DNA of 64,000 nucleotides from Neobacillus sp. PS2-9. GTDB lineage: Bacteria > Bacillota > Bacilli > Bacillales > Cytobacillaceae. Shown piece after piece: positions 16,239 to 24,741 of this stretch. Each line of letters opens with the position of its first letter. The stretch's first letter is position 1. The position numbers were made by a program, and so were the translations under genes. The notes beneath the pieces were generated by a model, which saw only the letters and a program-made list of their open reading frames with translations, was not told the DNA's origin and did no database searches. The stretch is taken from contig NZ_CP133269.1 of NCBI RefSeq assembly GCF_030915525.1, forward strand, positions 583,001 through 647,000. Direction: 5' to 3'.

Positions 16239-16787
16239 ATGATTATTAATCAACGAGATTTCAATGTTAAAGGATTAGACTACGTGATTAGAACTGCTGT
16301 GGAAAGTGACGCAATAGTTTTGTCAGAATTAAGAGTAGAGATTGATGGAGAGACCGAAAATATGGACAGAGAAAAAGGAGAGGCGTTCATAGACCAGGCC
16401 TGTTTTGAAAAGATTATTGAAACGGATACTAACCATCCTAGACGCTTATTTTTAGTTGCAGAAGTGGACGGGCGAATTGTAGGTTATTCAAGATGTGAAG
16501 GTCATGATTTAAAAAGATTCTTACATAAAGTGGAATTTGGTTTAGGTGTTTTGAAGGATTTCTGGGGATATGGGATTGGAAAGAATCTAATGATAGAAAC
16601 TATCTCGTGGGCTGACGCCAACGGCATTAAAAAAATAGTGTTAGCTGGTGTTGTGGAAACGAATGAAAAGGCGATTGAACTGTACAAAAGGCTCGGCTTT
16701 GAAATTGAAGGTCTAATGAAAAACGACCGAATCCTCTCAGATGGAAAATACTATAACACTTATATGATGGGAAGATGTAAGGAATAG
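16239..16787 (+). CDS. GNAT-family N-acetyltransferase
   Basis: 182 residues. The GNAT motif A is clear: FGLGVLKDFWGYGIGKNLM (the GYGIGK acetyl-CoA loop), followed by VVETNEKAIELYKRLGFEIEG, the typical final helix. The arrangement matches RimJ/RimL-like or small-molecule acetyltransferases. I use ATG 16239 behind CTGGAG; the upstream in-frame ATG 16197 lacks a site. A REP element follows the stop by 9 bases and could act as its terminator. Confidence 0.87.
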   Translation: MIINQRDFNVKGLDYVIRTAVESDAIVLSELRVEIDGETENMDREKGEAFIDQACFEKIIETDTNHPRRLFLVAEVDGRIVGYSRCEGHDLKRFLHKVEFGLGVLKDFWGYGIGKNLMIETISWADANGIKKIVLAGVVETNEKAIELYKRLGFEIEGLMKNDRILSDGKYYNTYMMGRCKE

Positions 16788-16796
16788 TTTTGTTTG

Positions 16797-16840
16797 GGGG
16801 ACAGTCCCCCGGCGCTTTAACGCAGCGGGGGACTGTCCCC
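16797..16840 (+). repeat. REP palindrome
   Basis: Arms GGGGACAGTCCCC and GGGGACTGTCCCC around GGCGCTTTAACGCAGC, the canonical orientation. It lies between the GNAT gene and the CBO0543 pair. Confidence 0.92.
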
Positions 16841-16898
16841 GTATAATTTTGAGTCACCGAAGCATAATATAGCCATAAATTGGGCTAGGGTGACGCGT

Positions 16899-17390
16899 AT
16901 GAATATGGAAAGATGGATTCTTATAGGTTTTTCATCTCTGTGCATTATTGCACTCTTCAAATTGATCCCCAGGAGTAAAGCAAGAGATGCCTGGGTTTTA
17001 TTTACCTTTCTTCAAATAATCACTTGGCCGGCGGGCTTATTTGCAGTCGAGAAAGGGTGGATTGAATATCCGACACAGTTATTCCCGCATGTTAATCAAT
17101 ACAACCGGACAAGCTTCTCCTTTGAGTTCTTCCTTTTCCCTATTGTTGCGGTGTTTTTTAGTTTGTATTATCCAGCTAAGGTTAAACCTAAAGGTGCAAT
17201 TATCTACTATTTATCCTTTACTGGTTTCTTCACCATTTGCGAAGTCCTGCTTGAAAGGTATACCAACCTTGTGAAATATCATGAGTGGAAATGGTATTGG
17301 ACGTTAATCACTGTTATGATTTCGTTATTTTTAAATCATAAGTATTATTCGTGGTTTAAAAAAAGACTGGTTAAGGTTGAAAACGTATGA
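16899..17390 (+). CDS. CBO0543-family membrane protein
   Basis: 163 residues with five predicted spans. Family-typical features are KARDAWVLFTFLQIITW, a YPTQLFPHVN loop, FEFFLFPIVAVFFSLYYP and the terminal YHEWKWYWTL. The family is common in Bacillaceae and has no known function. ATG 16899 is 8 bases after TAGGGTG; the GTG at 16890 overlaps that site. Its TGA overlaps the ATG of the next gene (ATGA), so the two are translationally coupled and may form a complex. Confidence 0.8.
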   Translation: MNMERWILIGFSSLCIIALFKLIPRSKARDAWVLFTFLQIITWPAGLFAVEKGWIEYPTQLFPHVNQYNRTSFSFEFFLFPIVAVFFSLYYPAKVKPKGAIIYYLSFTGFFTICEVLLERYTNLVKYHEWKWYWTLITVMISLFLNHKYYSWFKKRLVKVENV

Positions 17391-17854
17391 GAATTGAAAT
17401 TCTTATTTTGGTGTCTTCATGGATCATATGCATATTTTTATTGTTGAGATATGTACCAGTCGACAAAAAGAGGTATGCCCATATCACCTTTTTATTTTCT
17501 TCAACAATCGCATGGATTTATGAGTATCTCCAAGTGATTCTAGGGTTGGTAGAGTTCCCATTTAGAGAATTTGAAGTTGCGTCTAAAATGAGTTTTTCTC
17601 TTCACTATTTTGTCTATCCAACATTCTGTGTGTTTTTTATTCTTTTTTATCCTTTGGAAAAAGGCAAACTAAGAATCATTGTTCATTTTCTGCTGAACTC
17701 CATTGCCATTTCAACCTACACACTACTCATCGAAAAATATAGTTCATTAATCGATTATTTAAAGTGGAACTGGTTCTCGAGTGTGTTAAGTAATTTAATC
17801 CTTATTTATGTAATAAAGAAATTTGTATTTTGGTTTAAAAAAGGGCTCGTGTAA
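17387..17854 (+). CDS. CBO0543-family membrane protein, second of a coupled pair
   Basis: 155 residues, five predicted spans, the same layout as its upstream partner (LVEFPFREF loop, YFVYPTFCVFFILFYP, then DYLKWNWFSSV and a basic tail FWFKKGLV). The 4-base ATGA overlap indicates coupling. A third, frameshifted member is at 24742. Confidence 0.8.
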   Translation: MRIEILILVSSWIICIFLLLRYVPVDKKRYAHITFLFSSTIAWIYEYLQVILGLVEFPFREFEVASKMSFSLHYFVYPTFCVFFILFYPLEKGKLRIIVHFLLNSIAISTYTLLIEKYSSLIDYLKWNWFSSVLSNLILIYVIKKFVFWFKKGLV

Positions 17855-18113
17855 GATGGCGAAAGTTATAAGGTTAAGATCAAGGAGTATCTGTCAGAAC
17901 ATGGGATGAATTCATATGGCCCAACTTTATAGGAGATAAAACTAATAGGGTGTTGAACTGAGAAGGGATTAGCGCCGTTTTTGTGTTATAGAGGGGCAGG
18001 TAGCATACGGGAACAGTAAAATTCAATTATATAATAAAACCCGCTGCCTCCTTTAATTTCCTTTGAATAGGGAGGAATAATATGTTTTAATTAACAGATA
18101 GGATGGCCATAGA

Positions 18114-18180
18114 GGTGGTTCTGGTGGTTTTTGACCTTTACAAGGTGTTTTTTGTGAACTACGAGAACTGTTCCTGTGGA
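18114..18180. repeat. Imperfect palindrome, second hairpin family
   Basis: GAGGTGGTTCTGGTGG at 18114 and GAGAACTGTTCC near 18166 are degenerate versions of the arms in the hairpins at 14853 and 15180. Confidence 0.45.
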
Positions 18181-18185
18181 TGGTA

Positions 18186-18224
18186 AGACCCAGCTTTTAT
18201 AAAGTTGGGTCTATTAGTTTTTTG
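18186..18224 (+). terminator. Intrinsic terminator-like hairpin
   Basis: Stem AGACCCAGCTTT (18186-18197) with AAAGTTGGGTCT (18201-18212), followed by ATTAGTTTTTT. It lies before the SEC-C gene with no recognised gene upstream. Confidence 0.65.
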
Positions 18225-18288
18225 TTAATTATTATTTTTAGATTTATAGCAAACTAGGACGCATTACAGCAAGAAAGAAGGATTTCAA

Positions 18289-19491
18289 ATGAATGGTACA
18301 CAGTTGGATAAAAAAACACAAGACACTTTACTACGTGCGGTAGATCGTGCAAAGGATCATAGTCGACAGTTGGAAATGAGAAGAGAAAAGGAACTTTGGA
18401 AAGAAATCGATACGCCATGCCGCCACATTGACTTATTAAGTTTGTTGAAAAAGCATGAATTGGATAGTATCCGTAAAAGACTTGACCTTAAAGGTCTTAG
18501 CACACTCAATAAGGGTGCGTTAGCTAGTGAGCTTGAACGATTGATCCCGATTCATTTTGAAAAGATCCTACATAAGTTAGATCAAGAGAGATATGACCTC
18601 ATCCATGAAATTGTTAAGAACTCTAAATATACCATTAAGAATAATGAAATTTCTATTTCAAAAGTTGAAACACTCATGGAGTGGGGGATTATTTTCCCCG
18701 GTATTGAGCAGGGCCAAAGGTTCTTAACCATGCCTGCTGAACTTGTAGAGCTATTTTCAAAAATAGATGGACCTGAGCTGAAGAATATTATTTGTCGGAA
18801 TACCGAGTGGATCGGCCTCACTCATGGGATGCTTTACTATTATGGGGTTATGGAAACATTTCTTATTTTACAGAAGGTACGACAATATACTCAGCAAAAA
18901 GTGGATAGTTTAGAATACTTACATGTTTTTTCAGCTGCAAGTAAGTATTACGGGCAAGCAAAATTTTCGTCCAATGGGGTTAGTCTAGAAGATGACCGAG
19001 TATTTGAGACCGAAGGAATTATCGATGAACATAACAAGCGATCTAGTATCGACTTTTATCCTTTTACAAAGGAACAGTTGTTAAACGCGGGAGAGACTGG
19101 TTATATTGACCGAGTACCTGCCATGGACAAGTTCCTAGGGTTCCTATTAGAACATTATGATTTAACCCAGCCAGAAATTGAAGATTTGGCCATGCAGTTA
19201 ATCAATATCATTAATATGGATGACCATCCATCGATGATGATTAAGTATTTAAATTCACGGCTTGAGTTTCCTACCTTTGAATTTGTGCAAGAAATAACCG
19301 CGCATGCAATGGAGATTTATAACCAGACACGCATGTGGATACTAAAAGGATATTCACCTTCTGAGCTGGCTCAAGAAGAAATGAAGCACTTGCTTCCATT
19401 ACCATCTGTTGATGAGAATAAAAAAGTAGGTCGTAATGATCCGTGCCCTTGTGGAAGCGGGAAGAAATATAAGAAGTGTTGTGGAAAATAA
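18289..19491 (+). CDS. SEC-C metal-binding-motif protein
   Basis: 400 residues. The C-terminus is a complete SEC-C motif, [20 protein letters not shown], the zinc-binding tail found at the end of SecA and in many unrelated proteins. Residues 50-90 ([20 protein letters not shown], then [15 protein letters not shown]) look like a SAP or Rho-N-like helical motif that often binds nucleic acid. The middle is helical and unassigned. AAGAAGG lies before the ATG. It is a single gene ended by a REP element 10 bases past the stop. Confidence 0.85.
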   Translation: MNGTQLDKKTQDTLLRAVDRAKDHSRQLEMRREKELWKEIDTPCRHIDLLSLLKKHELDSIRKRLDLKGLSTLNKGALASELERLIPIHFEKILHKLDQERYDLIHEIVKNSKYTIKNNEISISKVETLMEWGIIFPGIEQGQRFLTMPAELVELFSKIDGPELKNIICRNTEWIGLTHGMLYYYGVMETFLILQKVRQYTQQKVDSLEYLHVFSAASKYYGQAKFSSNGVSLEDDRVFETEGIIDEHNKRSSIDFYPFTKEQLLNAGETGYIDRVPAMDKFLGFLLEHYDLTQPEIEDLAMQLINIINMDDHPSMMIKYLNSRLEFPTFEFVQEITAHAMEIYNQTRMWILKGYSPSELAQEEMKHLLPLPSVDENKKVGRNDPCPCGSGKKYKKCCGK

Positions 19492-19501
19492 GAGGTGGAA
19501 T

Positions 19502-19544
19502 GGGGACAGTCCCCCGGCGCTTTAGCGCAGTGGGGGACTGTCCC
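19502..19544 (+). repeat. REP palindrome
   Basis: Arms GGGGACAGTCCCC and GGGGGACTGTCCC around GGCGCTTTAGCGCAGT. A T run follows 4 bases later, so it can work as a terminator for the SEC-C gene. Confidence 0.92.
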
Positions 19545-19563
19545 TAAATTTTTTTCAATCCCG

Positions 19564-19589
19564 TAAAACTTTTCTTCAAGATATACGTC
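19564..19589 (+). promoter_or_regulatory. Candidate ECF-type autoregulatory promoter
   Basis: TAAAAC at 19564-19569 and CGTC at 19586-19589 are separated by 16 bases. This fits the AAC-N16-CGT pattern of ECF promoters such as those of SigW or SigX. It lies 34 bases before the ECF sigma start. Confidence 0.5.
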
Positions 19590-19622
19590 TAAACATCAAA
19601 GCTCTTAAAAAGGGGGATGAAG

Positions 19623-20150
19623 GTGTCGTATCTACGAGATAGAGAGATATTGAGTTGGTATGAGGAGTTTAACGAACCTATTTTTAAGTATATTTTTATG
19701 ATGATACAGGATTATCAGCAAGCAGAAGATTTAAGGCACGAAGTCTTTTTAAAGGCCTATGTTCATTATGATTCCTTTCGGCGTCAATCCAACCCAAAAA
19801 CGTGGCTTTATAGTATGGCGCATAATCTAACCATTGATTTTATCCGAAAGCGGAAGCCGATATTATTTTTACAAGAAGCGTTTTTGTTTAAGAAGGATCC
19901 GAATCCGTTACCTGAAGAAAAGATAGAAATAAAAGAGAGTGCATATGAACTTTATAAAGCATTGGGGGCCATTAAAGATTCCTACAGGGAAGTGATTATC
20001 TTGCGGAAAATTAAAGAGTTTTCGATTGAGGAAACAGCGGAGATTTTAGGCTGGTCTGATAGTAAGGTGAAATCTACTCTTTTTCGAGCGATTCCCGTAT
20101 TGGAGAAGCAACTGTTAAAGGAGGGATATCTGCTTGAAGAAACCATATAA
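19623..20150 (+). CDS. ECF-family RNA polymerase sigma factor
   Basis: 175 residues with region 2 (NEPIFKYIFMMIQDYQQAED, then LYSMAHNLTIDFIRKRK) and region 4 (KDSYREVIILRKIKEFSIEE, then AEILGWSDSKVKSTLFRA helix-turn-helix). The size is that of SigX/SigW-type extracytoplasmic-function factors. I prefer GTG 19623, 6 bases after AGGGGG; ATG 19617 abuts that site. The next gene overlaps by 17 bases and encodes a membrane protein, the usual anti-sigma arrangement. An ECF-like promoter upstream suggests self-activation. Confidence 0.9.
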   Translation: MSYLRDREILSWYEEFNEPIFKYIFMMIQDYQQAEDLRHEVFLKAYVHYDSFRRQSNPKTWLYSMAHNLTIDFIRKRKPILFLQEAFLFKKDPNPLPEEKIEIKESAYELYKALGAIKDSYREVIILRKIKEFSIEETAEILGWSDSKVKSTLFRAIPVLEKQLLKEGYLLEETI

Positions 20151-20892
20151 GGGGAGTATATTGGATAGCGAGTTAGCTCAATTCGAGGCAGATATCGTTT
20201 GGAAAAACGGCCAAAGTGATGAAATGAAAGAGCGATTGATAAGGGATTTACATAAGATTTCCGTAAAAGCTAGGAGGAATAAAGGTTTTGCATTTCCTGT
20301 AAGAATGTGTGTAGCGGCTGCTGTGCTAGCGATAGCTTTTGTTCTAGTTAAACAGGAAAATTTCAATCGCAGCCATTCATCACGCAGCTCGTACCCAGAA
20401 GGGATAAACACGTTCGAGCAACCCACACAAAATAAAGATGTATCCGTTACTTTTTCAAGGGAAGAGCAAGATTTAATTGAAAAGGGTAACAGCGATCAGG
20501 AACGCTTTTTAACAGAAGAAGCTGTTATTCCTACTACAATCATCTTTCCTTCAATTGCAGGAAAACCAGAAATTGCTGCAACGAAGGATCAAGGGCGGGT
20601 TCTAGCTAGTGTCATTTATCCTGTTAAAGGTGGAAAATCCATATCTATTGAAACGGCTATTAATCAACGTGGTTCTGCGAAACGGGCTTATGATTCGTTG
20701 GTAAAAAGGTATTCCGGTTTTAGCTCTATGTTAACCATTGGAGGTCACCAGGCTATTCTAGTAAATCCTTTTGAAGCAGATGGGGTTCATCGGTTAATTG
20801 TGGTCAGTGATGGATATATCTATTCTATTTCAGGTGGAAAAAGTAGTGACGATGTGATAAAACTGGCTAAGTCCATTCAATTTAGTAAATAG
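20134..20892 (+). CDS. Probable membrane anti-sigma factor
   Basis: 252 residues starting at TTG 20134, 8 bases after AAAGGAGGG and inside the sigma gene. Residues 1-50 are cytoplasmic, helical and charged; a single membrane span follows at about 52-68 (FPVRMCVAAAVLAIAFVLV); residues 70-252 are outside and end in a compact domain (VHRLIVVSDGYIYSISGG). No zinc-binding HxxxCxxC motif is seen, so it is not a ZAS-type anti-sigma. The overlap and topology support the role; the signal is unknown. Confidence 0.75.
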   Translation: MKKPYKGSILDSELAQFEADIVWKNGQSDEMKERLIRDLHKISVKARRNKGFAFPVRMCVAAAVLAIAFVLVKQENFNRSHSSRSSYPEGINTFEQPTQNKDVSVTFSREEQDLIEKGNSDQERFLTEEAVIPTTIIFPSIAGKPEIAATKDQGRVLASVIYPVKGGKSISIETAINQRGSAKRAYDSLVKRYSGFSSMLTIGGHQAILVNPFEADGVHRLIVVSDGYIYSISGGKSSDDVIKLAKSIQFSK

Positions 20893-20914
20893 TTTTTAAT
20901 AGAGAGGTGCTTGC

Positions 20915-21550
20915 ATGAAAATCGATTCACCTAGAATTTCACCTGATCGATCGACTAAGAGGTTCCATGATATCTTTTATGAAGAGGATTCCATCTTAGA
21001 GATGTGCACCATTGTGGATTCTGTGTTTGAAAATGAAGTGGTTGATCGCGTGCGGTTATCGAATGCGGTGGTGAAAAATTGCAGGTTCAACCAAACGGAT
21101 TTCGGAAGCGGCGATTTTACGGACGTGTGTTTTGAGAACTGTGATTTTTCCAATGTCAATTTGAGTAAGGCTTCTATTCATCGCGTAGAGTTTAAAAATT
21201 GTAAGCTGGTCGGTGTGAATTTTGCAGAGTCGAGCTTTGGAAACGTTGGATTTACGAATTCGGTGTTGAATTTGGCGACCTTCGGAAATTCGAAGCTGGA
21301 GAAGGTAGTTTTTCAGGATGTTTCTTTGAGGAATACCGATTTTTATGATTGTAAGCTTAAGAAAGTGGACTATCAATTCTGTCAGCTCGATGGAGCAAAC
21401 TTTGATCAAACATCATTAAAAGGAATCGATATTAGTTCCTCCACCTTTGATACACTCACAGTTTCCATGGAAAAACTAGCTGGCTGCAAGGTATCCTCCC
21501 ATCAGGCAATTCAGTTTGCGACGTTGATGGGATTGATTGTTAAGGAGTAG
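20915..21550 (+). CDS. Pentapeptide-repeat protein, Qnr-like size
   Basis: 211 residues. From about 35 to 175 the sequence follows the A(D/N)LXX period with Phe or Leu at every fifth position (CRFNQTDFGSGDF, CDFSNVNLSKASI), giving a right-handed quadrilateral beta-helix. Length and C-terminal helix (SHQAIQFATLMGLIV) resemble chromosomal Qnr proteins of Gram-positives that mimic DNA and protect gyrase, but other pentapeptide proteins share this look. GAGAGGTG precedes the ATG. It follows the sigma/anti-sigma pair by 22 bases, so it may be in the same operon. Confidence 0.85.
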   Translation: MKIDSPRISPDRSTKRFHDIFYEEDSILEMCTIVDSVFENEVVDRVRLSNAVVKNCRFNQTDFGSGDFTDVCFENCDFSNVNLSKASIHRVEFKNCKLVGVNFAESSFGNVGFTNSVLNLATFGNSKLEKVVFQDVSLRNTDFYDCKLKKVDYQFCQLDGANFDQTSLKGIDISSSTFDTLTVSMEKLAGCKVSSHQAIQFATLMGLIVKE

Positions 21551-21559
21551 AAAAAATTT

Positions 21560-21602
21560 GGGGACAGTCCCCCGGCGCTTTAGCGCGACGGGGGACTGTC
21601 CC
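21560..21602 (+). repeat. REP palindrome
   Basis: Arms GGGGACAGTCCCC and GGGGGACTGTCCC around GGCGCTTTAGCGCGAC, 10 bases after the pentapeptide gene. Confidence 0.92.
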
Positions 21603-21713
21603 TTGTTATAAACACGTACATTATATAGGTACTTTGAATTAAATGTTCATGTTTACGTTGATGTTCTGAGATTATTTTGCTATATTGTCATAGTAATCGT
21701 TTGAAAAAAATTT

Positions 21714-21784
21714 ACTCGTATATACTCGGTAATATGGGCTGAGCGTTTCTACCTGGTTCCCACTGAAAGAACCAGACTACGAGT
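21714..21784 (+). ncRNA. Purine riboswitch aptamer, guanine class
   Basis: P1 pairs ACTCGTA (21714-21720) with TACGAGT (21778-21784). The junction and loops match the purine aptamer: TATACTCGGTAATATGG, the conserved GTTTCTACC segment, then CTGGTTCCC pairing with GAACCAG. The specificity position in J3/1 reads GACTACG, with C where adenine switches have T, so guanine or hypoxanthine is the expected ligand. It lies 189 bases before the nucleosidase gene. Confidence 0.93.
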
Positions 21785-21876
21785 TGAAGTATGTGGCAGT
21801 TATTCGGTTTTTAGCCGATGTCATATTATAATAGGCATTCTTTAGATATGCCTCATTATGTATACTTTGACTTTGT

Positions 21877-21920
21877 AGGTCTAGAGGGTAGAGAACATTC
21901 TGCCGTTCTAGGCCTTTTTG
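21877..21920 (+). terminator. Riboswitch expression-platform terminator
   Basis: AGGTCTAG (21877-21884) pairs with CTAGGCCT (21908-21915, one G-T), followed by TTTTTGTTTT. An additional hairpin AGGCAT/ATGCCT lies near 21834-21853. I infer a ligand-induced stop, as in the xpt and pur switches. Confidence 0.75.
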
Positions 21921-21972
21921 TTTTGAAAACAATCGAGTAGATCAAACAACATGAGAAAAGGGGAAATGATGG

Positions 21973-22848
21973 ATGAAAAACAAAATGGGTAAGAAATTTA
22001 CTTCCTTGGTCACTATTGGTGCCCTATTATTATTGATGTTTGCGGGGTACCGCTCCACTATTGTAAAGGAAACAAAAGTAGAAGCTGCTCAAAGGCCGAT
22101 TCTCATTGAGGGCCCGATGCCAATAGAGGCTGAAAAATTTGCTCAGAGATTAGATAAAGTGAAGGTAGAAAAATCAGGAACGTTTGTTTTTTATAAAGGA
22201 AAGCTAGATAATTATCCTGTCATTGTGGCGAAAACAGGCAAGGGAATGGAAAATACAGCAGCGGCTACGGCTATTGCAATTGAAAAATATAACCCAATCG
22301 CCATCATCAACCAAGGTACATCTGGTGGACATGATCCGAAGTTGAACGTATTTGACATTGTGTTAGGAAAAAGAACGACCAATATCGGTTCCTTAAAAAC
22401 AGAAAGTAAGAATGAAAACGAGGGGATGGATCCATCTCAGTGGAATCCGATGGACCTGATGGCTTCTGAAGGAAGTGGATCGGATCCAAATGCTGAAAAA
22501 ATCCGTTACTACGAGGGCGATAAGGATTTACTCGCAGCTGCGAATGCGGTGAAGGATACATACACAAAGGGGAAAGTGGTAGAGGGGACAATCGGATCAG
22601 CGGATGTTTGGAATAATGAAGTGGACCGAATTAAATGGTTCCATACCAACTATGGTACATCTGTTGAAGAAATGGAAGGTGCAGCGGCCGCACAGATCGC
22701 TGATGCTTATAATGTAGCCTTTTTGGGTATTCGAATTCTATCTAATAATAAAACAAATGGCGGAGCCTACAACCCTAATACGGCAACAGCCAACCAAGAA
22801 TATGTCTATGAAGTCGTAAAACAATATATTTCTACGATTAAAAGGTAA
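21973..22848 (+). CDS. Exported nucleosidase of the MTA/SAH nucleosidase (PNP) superfamily
   Basis: 291 residues. A signal peptide with hydrophobic core (LVTIGALLLLMFAGY) and likely cleavage after VEAA precedes a nucleoside-phosphorylase superfamily domain: VAKTGKGMENTAAATAIAIE, NQGTSGGHDPKLNVFDIVLG, then VEEMEGAAAAQIA with the Glu pair that binds ribose, and RILSNN with the catalytic-Asp position occupied by Asn. Cytoplasmic MTA/SAH nucleosidases lack a signal peptide. The guanine riboswitch upstream argues that the substrate or product is a purine nucleoside or base outside the membrane. The Asn in place of the usual Asp is odd. A REP element follows. Confidence 0.85.
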   Translation: MKNKMGKKFTSLVTIGALLLLMFAGYRSTIVKETKVEAAQRPILIEGPMPIEAEKFAQRLDKVKVEKSGTFVFYKGKLDNYPVIVAKTGKGMENTAAATAIAIEKYNPIAIINQGTSGGHDPKLNVFDIVLGKRTTNIGSLKTESKNENEGMDPSQWNPMDLMASEGSGSDPNAEKIRYYEGDKDLLAAANAVKDTYTKGKVVEGTIGSADVWNNEVDRIKWFHTNYGTSVEEMEGAAAAQIADAYNVAFLGIRILSNNKTNGGAYNPNTATANQEYVYEVVKQYISTIKR

Positions 22849-22862
22849 ATAATTAAACGGAA

Positions 22863-22906
22863 GGGGACAGTCCCCCAGCGCTTTAACGCAGCGGGGGACT
22901 GTCCCC
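22863..22906 (+). repeat. REP palindrome
   Basis: Arms GGGGACAGTCCCC and GGGGACTGTCCCC around AGCGCTTTAACGCAGC, followed by nine T; likely terminator of the nucleosidase. Confidence 0.92.
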
Positions 22907-22999
22907 CTTTTTTTTCAAATAAAGGAAATACCATATCTATTGTTGAATTTATTAAATGGTAGAATTAGGTAGAAAAAATTAAGAGATAAGGTGAAGAGA

Positions 23000-23428
23000 A
23001 TGGGTTCAATTGTAAAGCTTATGCAAACAGATGCAGAAATAATGTTGACGTTTAGGACGATTAAACAACTGCGGCCGCACTTAATTGAGGATGATTTTTT
23101 AGAAAAGATCAAACGAATGCAAGCGACATATGGATATCACTTAGTTGCGGTGATTGAGGATGATGAAGTGAAAGCGGCAGCGGGATACCGGGTGACAGAA
23201 TCGCTCGCATGGGGAAGGTATTTTTATGTGGATGATTTGATTACTGATGAGGGAAGCCGGCGCAAAGGTTATGCAAAAACTTTATGGGATTGGCTGATTG
23301 AACAAGCCAAAATCAATAACTGTGAGGAATTCCACTTGGATTCAGGTGTACAAAGATTTGATGCGCACCGTTTTTATCTTAAATGTGGGTTAGATATTAC
23401 TTGTCATCATTTTCAGAAGTCACTGTAG
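23000..23428 (+). CDS. GNAT-family N-acetyltransferase
   Basis: 142 residues with the acetyl-CoA loop in GSRRKGYAKTLWDWL (R-x-x-G-x-A) and the C-terminal LDSGVQRFDAHRFYLKCGL. It is a paralogue of the protein at 12236. ATG 23000 lies 8 bases after AAGGTG; GTG 22991 overlaps that site. Single gene, substrate unknown. Confidence 0.87.
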   Translation: MGSIVKLMQTDAEIMLTFRTIKQLRPHLIEDDFLEKIKRMQATYGYHLVAVIEDDEVKAAAGYRVTESLAWGRYFYVDDLITDEGSRRKGYAKTLWDWLIEQAKINNCEEFHLDSGVQRFDAHRFYLKCGLDITCHHFQKSL

Positions 23429-23482
23429 ATTACTAGTGTTTGTATGTTATTAAATCTATTTTGATAAATGGGTGTGATTCTA

Positions 23483-24130
23483 TTGATAAAAGATAAAAAA
23501 TATCTTTACATTGCCCTAATCCCTTTTTTACTGTCAATGGCATTAAATTTCCCCTTTCCGGATGCAGCTCCATATGGAGAGACGCTTGTTTCGGTTTTTG
23601 ATATTTCCGTTCGAACAGAAAATGGAATAAATTTTATAGGAATAGTATCTTTATTATTATTGATTTTAAGTCTTTATTTACTCAGTAAATCATTAAATAA
23701 ATACAAGGTTCGGATGAGCTTGCTTGCTATTTTAATTGCTATTTTTACTCCGCCTTATGTAGTAAAGTCAATTCAAAAAACGTTCGCTACAGGCATTTAT
23801 GCTGTCTCCTATGAATCTGAAGAAAGCACTTGTAGTTTTGAAAAAAATAATGCGACAACCTTAAATGCGATATGTGAACTTCCTTTTGAAAATTACAGTG
23901 ACAAGAGTGTGGATTTCAATGTTGAATTTAAAAATTTGGACTCCTTTCCGCTTGAATCCATTATGAACAGTCATGCACCATATAAGGTCAAGTTAGAAGG
24001 AAGTGAGCGTAGGGTAGTGAAAATTGAAACAAGTGTTGATGTATCTAAGCTAAAAATCCAGCTGGATTCAGGTGAAGTGGCCGGATTTAATCTTATCATT
24101 AAGTCTGGTGGCAAAAGTAGAAAGTTATAA
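23483..24130 (+). CDS. Membrane protein with extracytoplasmic beta domain
   Basis: About 215 residues. Three predicted spans (near residues 6-26, 54-75 and 83-103) are followed by an outside domain of about 110 residues, with two cysteines (STCSF, AICELPF) that could pair and a late Ig-like beta pattern. TTG 23483 is preferred over ATG 23468 because GGTGTG lies before the TTG and nothing lies before the ATG. The following gene begins 32 bases later and may be co-transcribed. Unrecognised family. Confidence 0.6.
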   Translation: MIKDKKYLYIALIPFLLSMALNFPFPDAAPYGETLVSVFDISVRTENGINFIGIVSLLLLILSLYLLSKSLNKYKVRMSLLAILIAIFTPPYVVKSIQKTFATGIYAVSYESEESTCSFEKNNATTLNAICELPFENYSDKSVDFNVEFKNLDSFPLESIMNSHAPYKVKLEGSERRVVKIETSVDVSKLKIQLDSGEVAGFNLIIKSGGKSRKL

Positions 24131-24161
24131 TCATATAGCTTTGCGGATAAGAGGTGGGGAT

Positions 24162-24635
24162 TTGAAAGCTAAAAGGACAGCTGCAATTGTGGCGATTGGT
24201 TTATTATGTCTGGCTATTACTGTTATTATCAACCTATTACATAAGGACGTTTGGGATCAAAATGAAGATTTGTTGAAAGAGGAAGTGCTATCGCTTGGGG
24301 CTTCAGTTGAAACGGTCAATTTGCGAGAAATCACGCCATTTAAATGGGATGTGGCTTATAGCTTTCCACCGTATACTCCCAAAGAAGATATCTACAAAAC
24401 GGTAGGGTATAAATGGGACCGGGTAAGTGAGACGGTGAATGAGGGAATGGATCAGATTGTGTTTATGAAGGATGGAAAAGTGGTTTGCTATATTTATGGG
24501 TATCCAGAGAACAAGGGATATGGCCTATCAATTCAAACGGATCAATATAAAGGTGCGGCTAGCTTTCTTCGGGCAGAAGATGGTTTAATCTTTAAGGTAA
24601 AGAGAAGCAACGGGATTGTGTATTTGAGTAACTAA
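24162..24635 (+). CDS. Single-span exported hypothetical protein
   Basis: 157 residues from TTG 24162, preceded by GAGGTGGGG. One N-terminal membrane anchor (AAIVAIGLLCLAITVIINLL) and an outside alpha/beta domain with a repeated Trp/Asp pattern (FKWDVAYSF, YKWDRVSE). The open frame extends back to 24072 without a site. It follows the previous membrane protein closely, so the two may act together. I do not recognise the family. Confidence 0.65.
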   Translation: MKAKRTAAIVAIGLLCLAITVIINLLHKDVWDQNEDLLKEEVLSLGASVETVNLREITPFKWDVAYSFPPYTPKEDIYKTVGYKWDRVSETVNEGMDQIVFMKDGKVVCYIYGYPENKGYGLSIQTDQYKGAASFLRAEDGLIFKVKRSNGIVYLSN

Positions 24636-24741
24636 TCAGTAGCATATGTTCTTCCTAATAGGGAAAGTTAAGAAAAATTACCGTGTTAGGAATGATCGTA
24701 TTGTTCGATTCCCGCTTGGATCAGTTAGATAAAGCTGTGAA

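Larger units (their letters stand above)
17855..18288. other. 434-base gap without a gene
   Basis: It holds an imperfect palindrome at 18114-18180 and a terminator at 18186. The first 100 bases look like a decayed coding region, but I cannot assign a family. Confidence 0.5.

Noticed and set aside
20915..21550. Naming the pentapeptide protein qnr
   Set aside because: Repeat period and length fit, but pentapeptide proteins of other function look alike and no gyrase-specific loop can be confirmed by eye.
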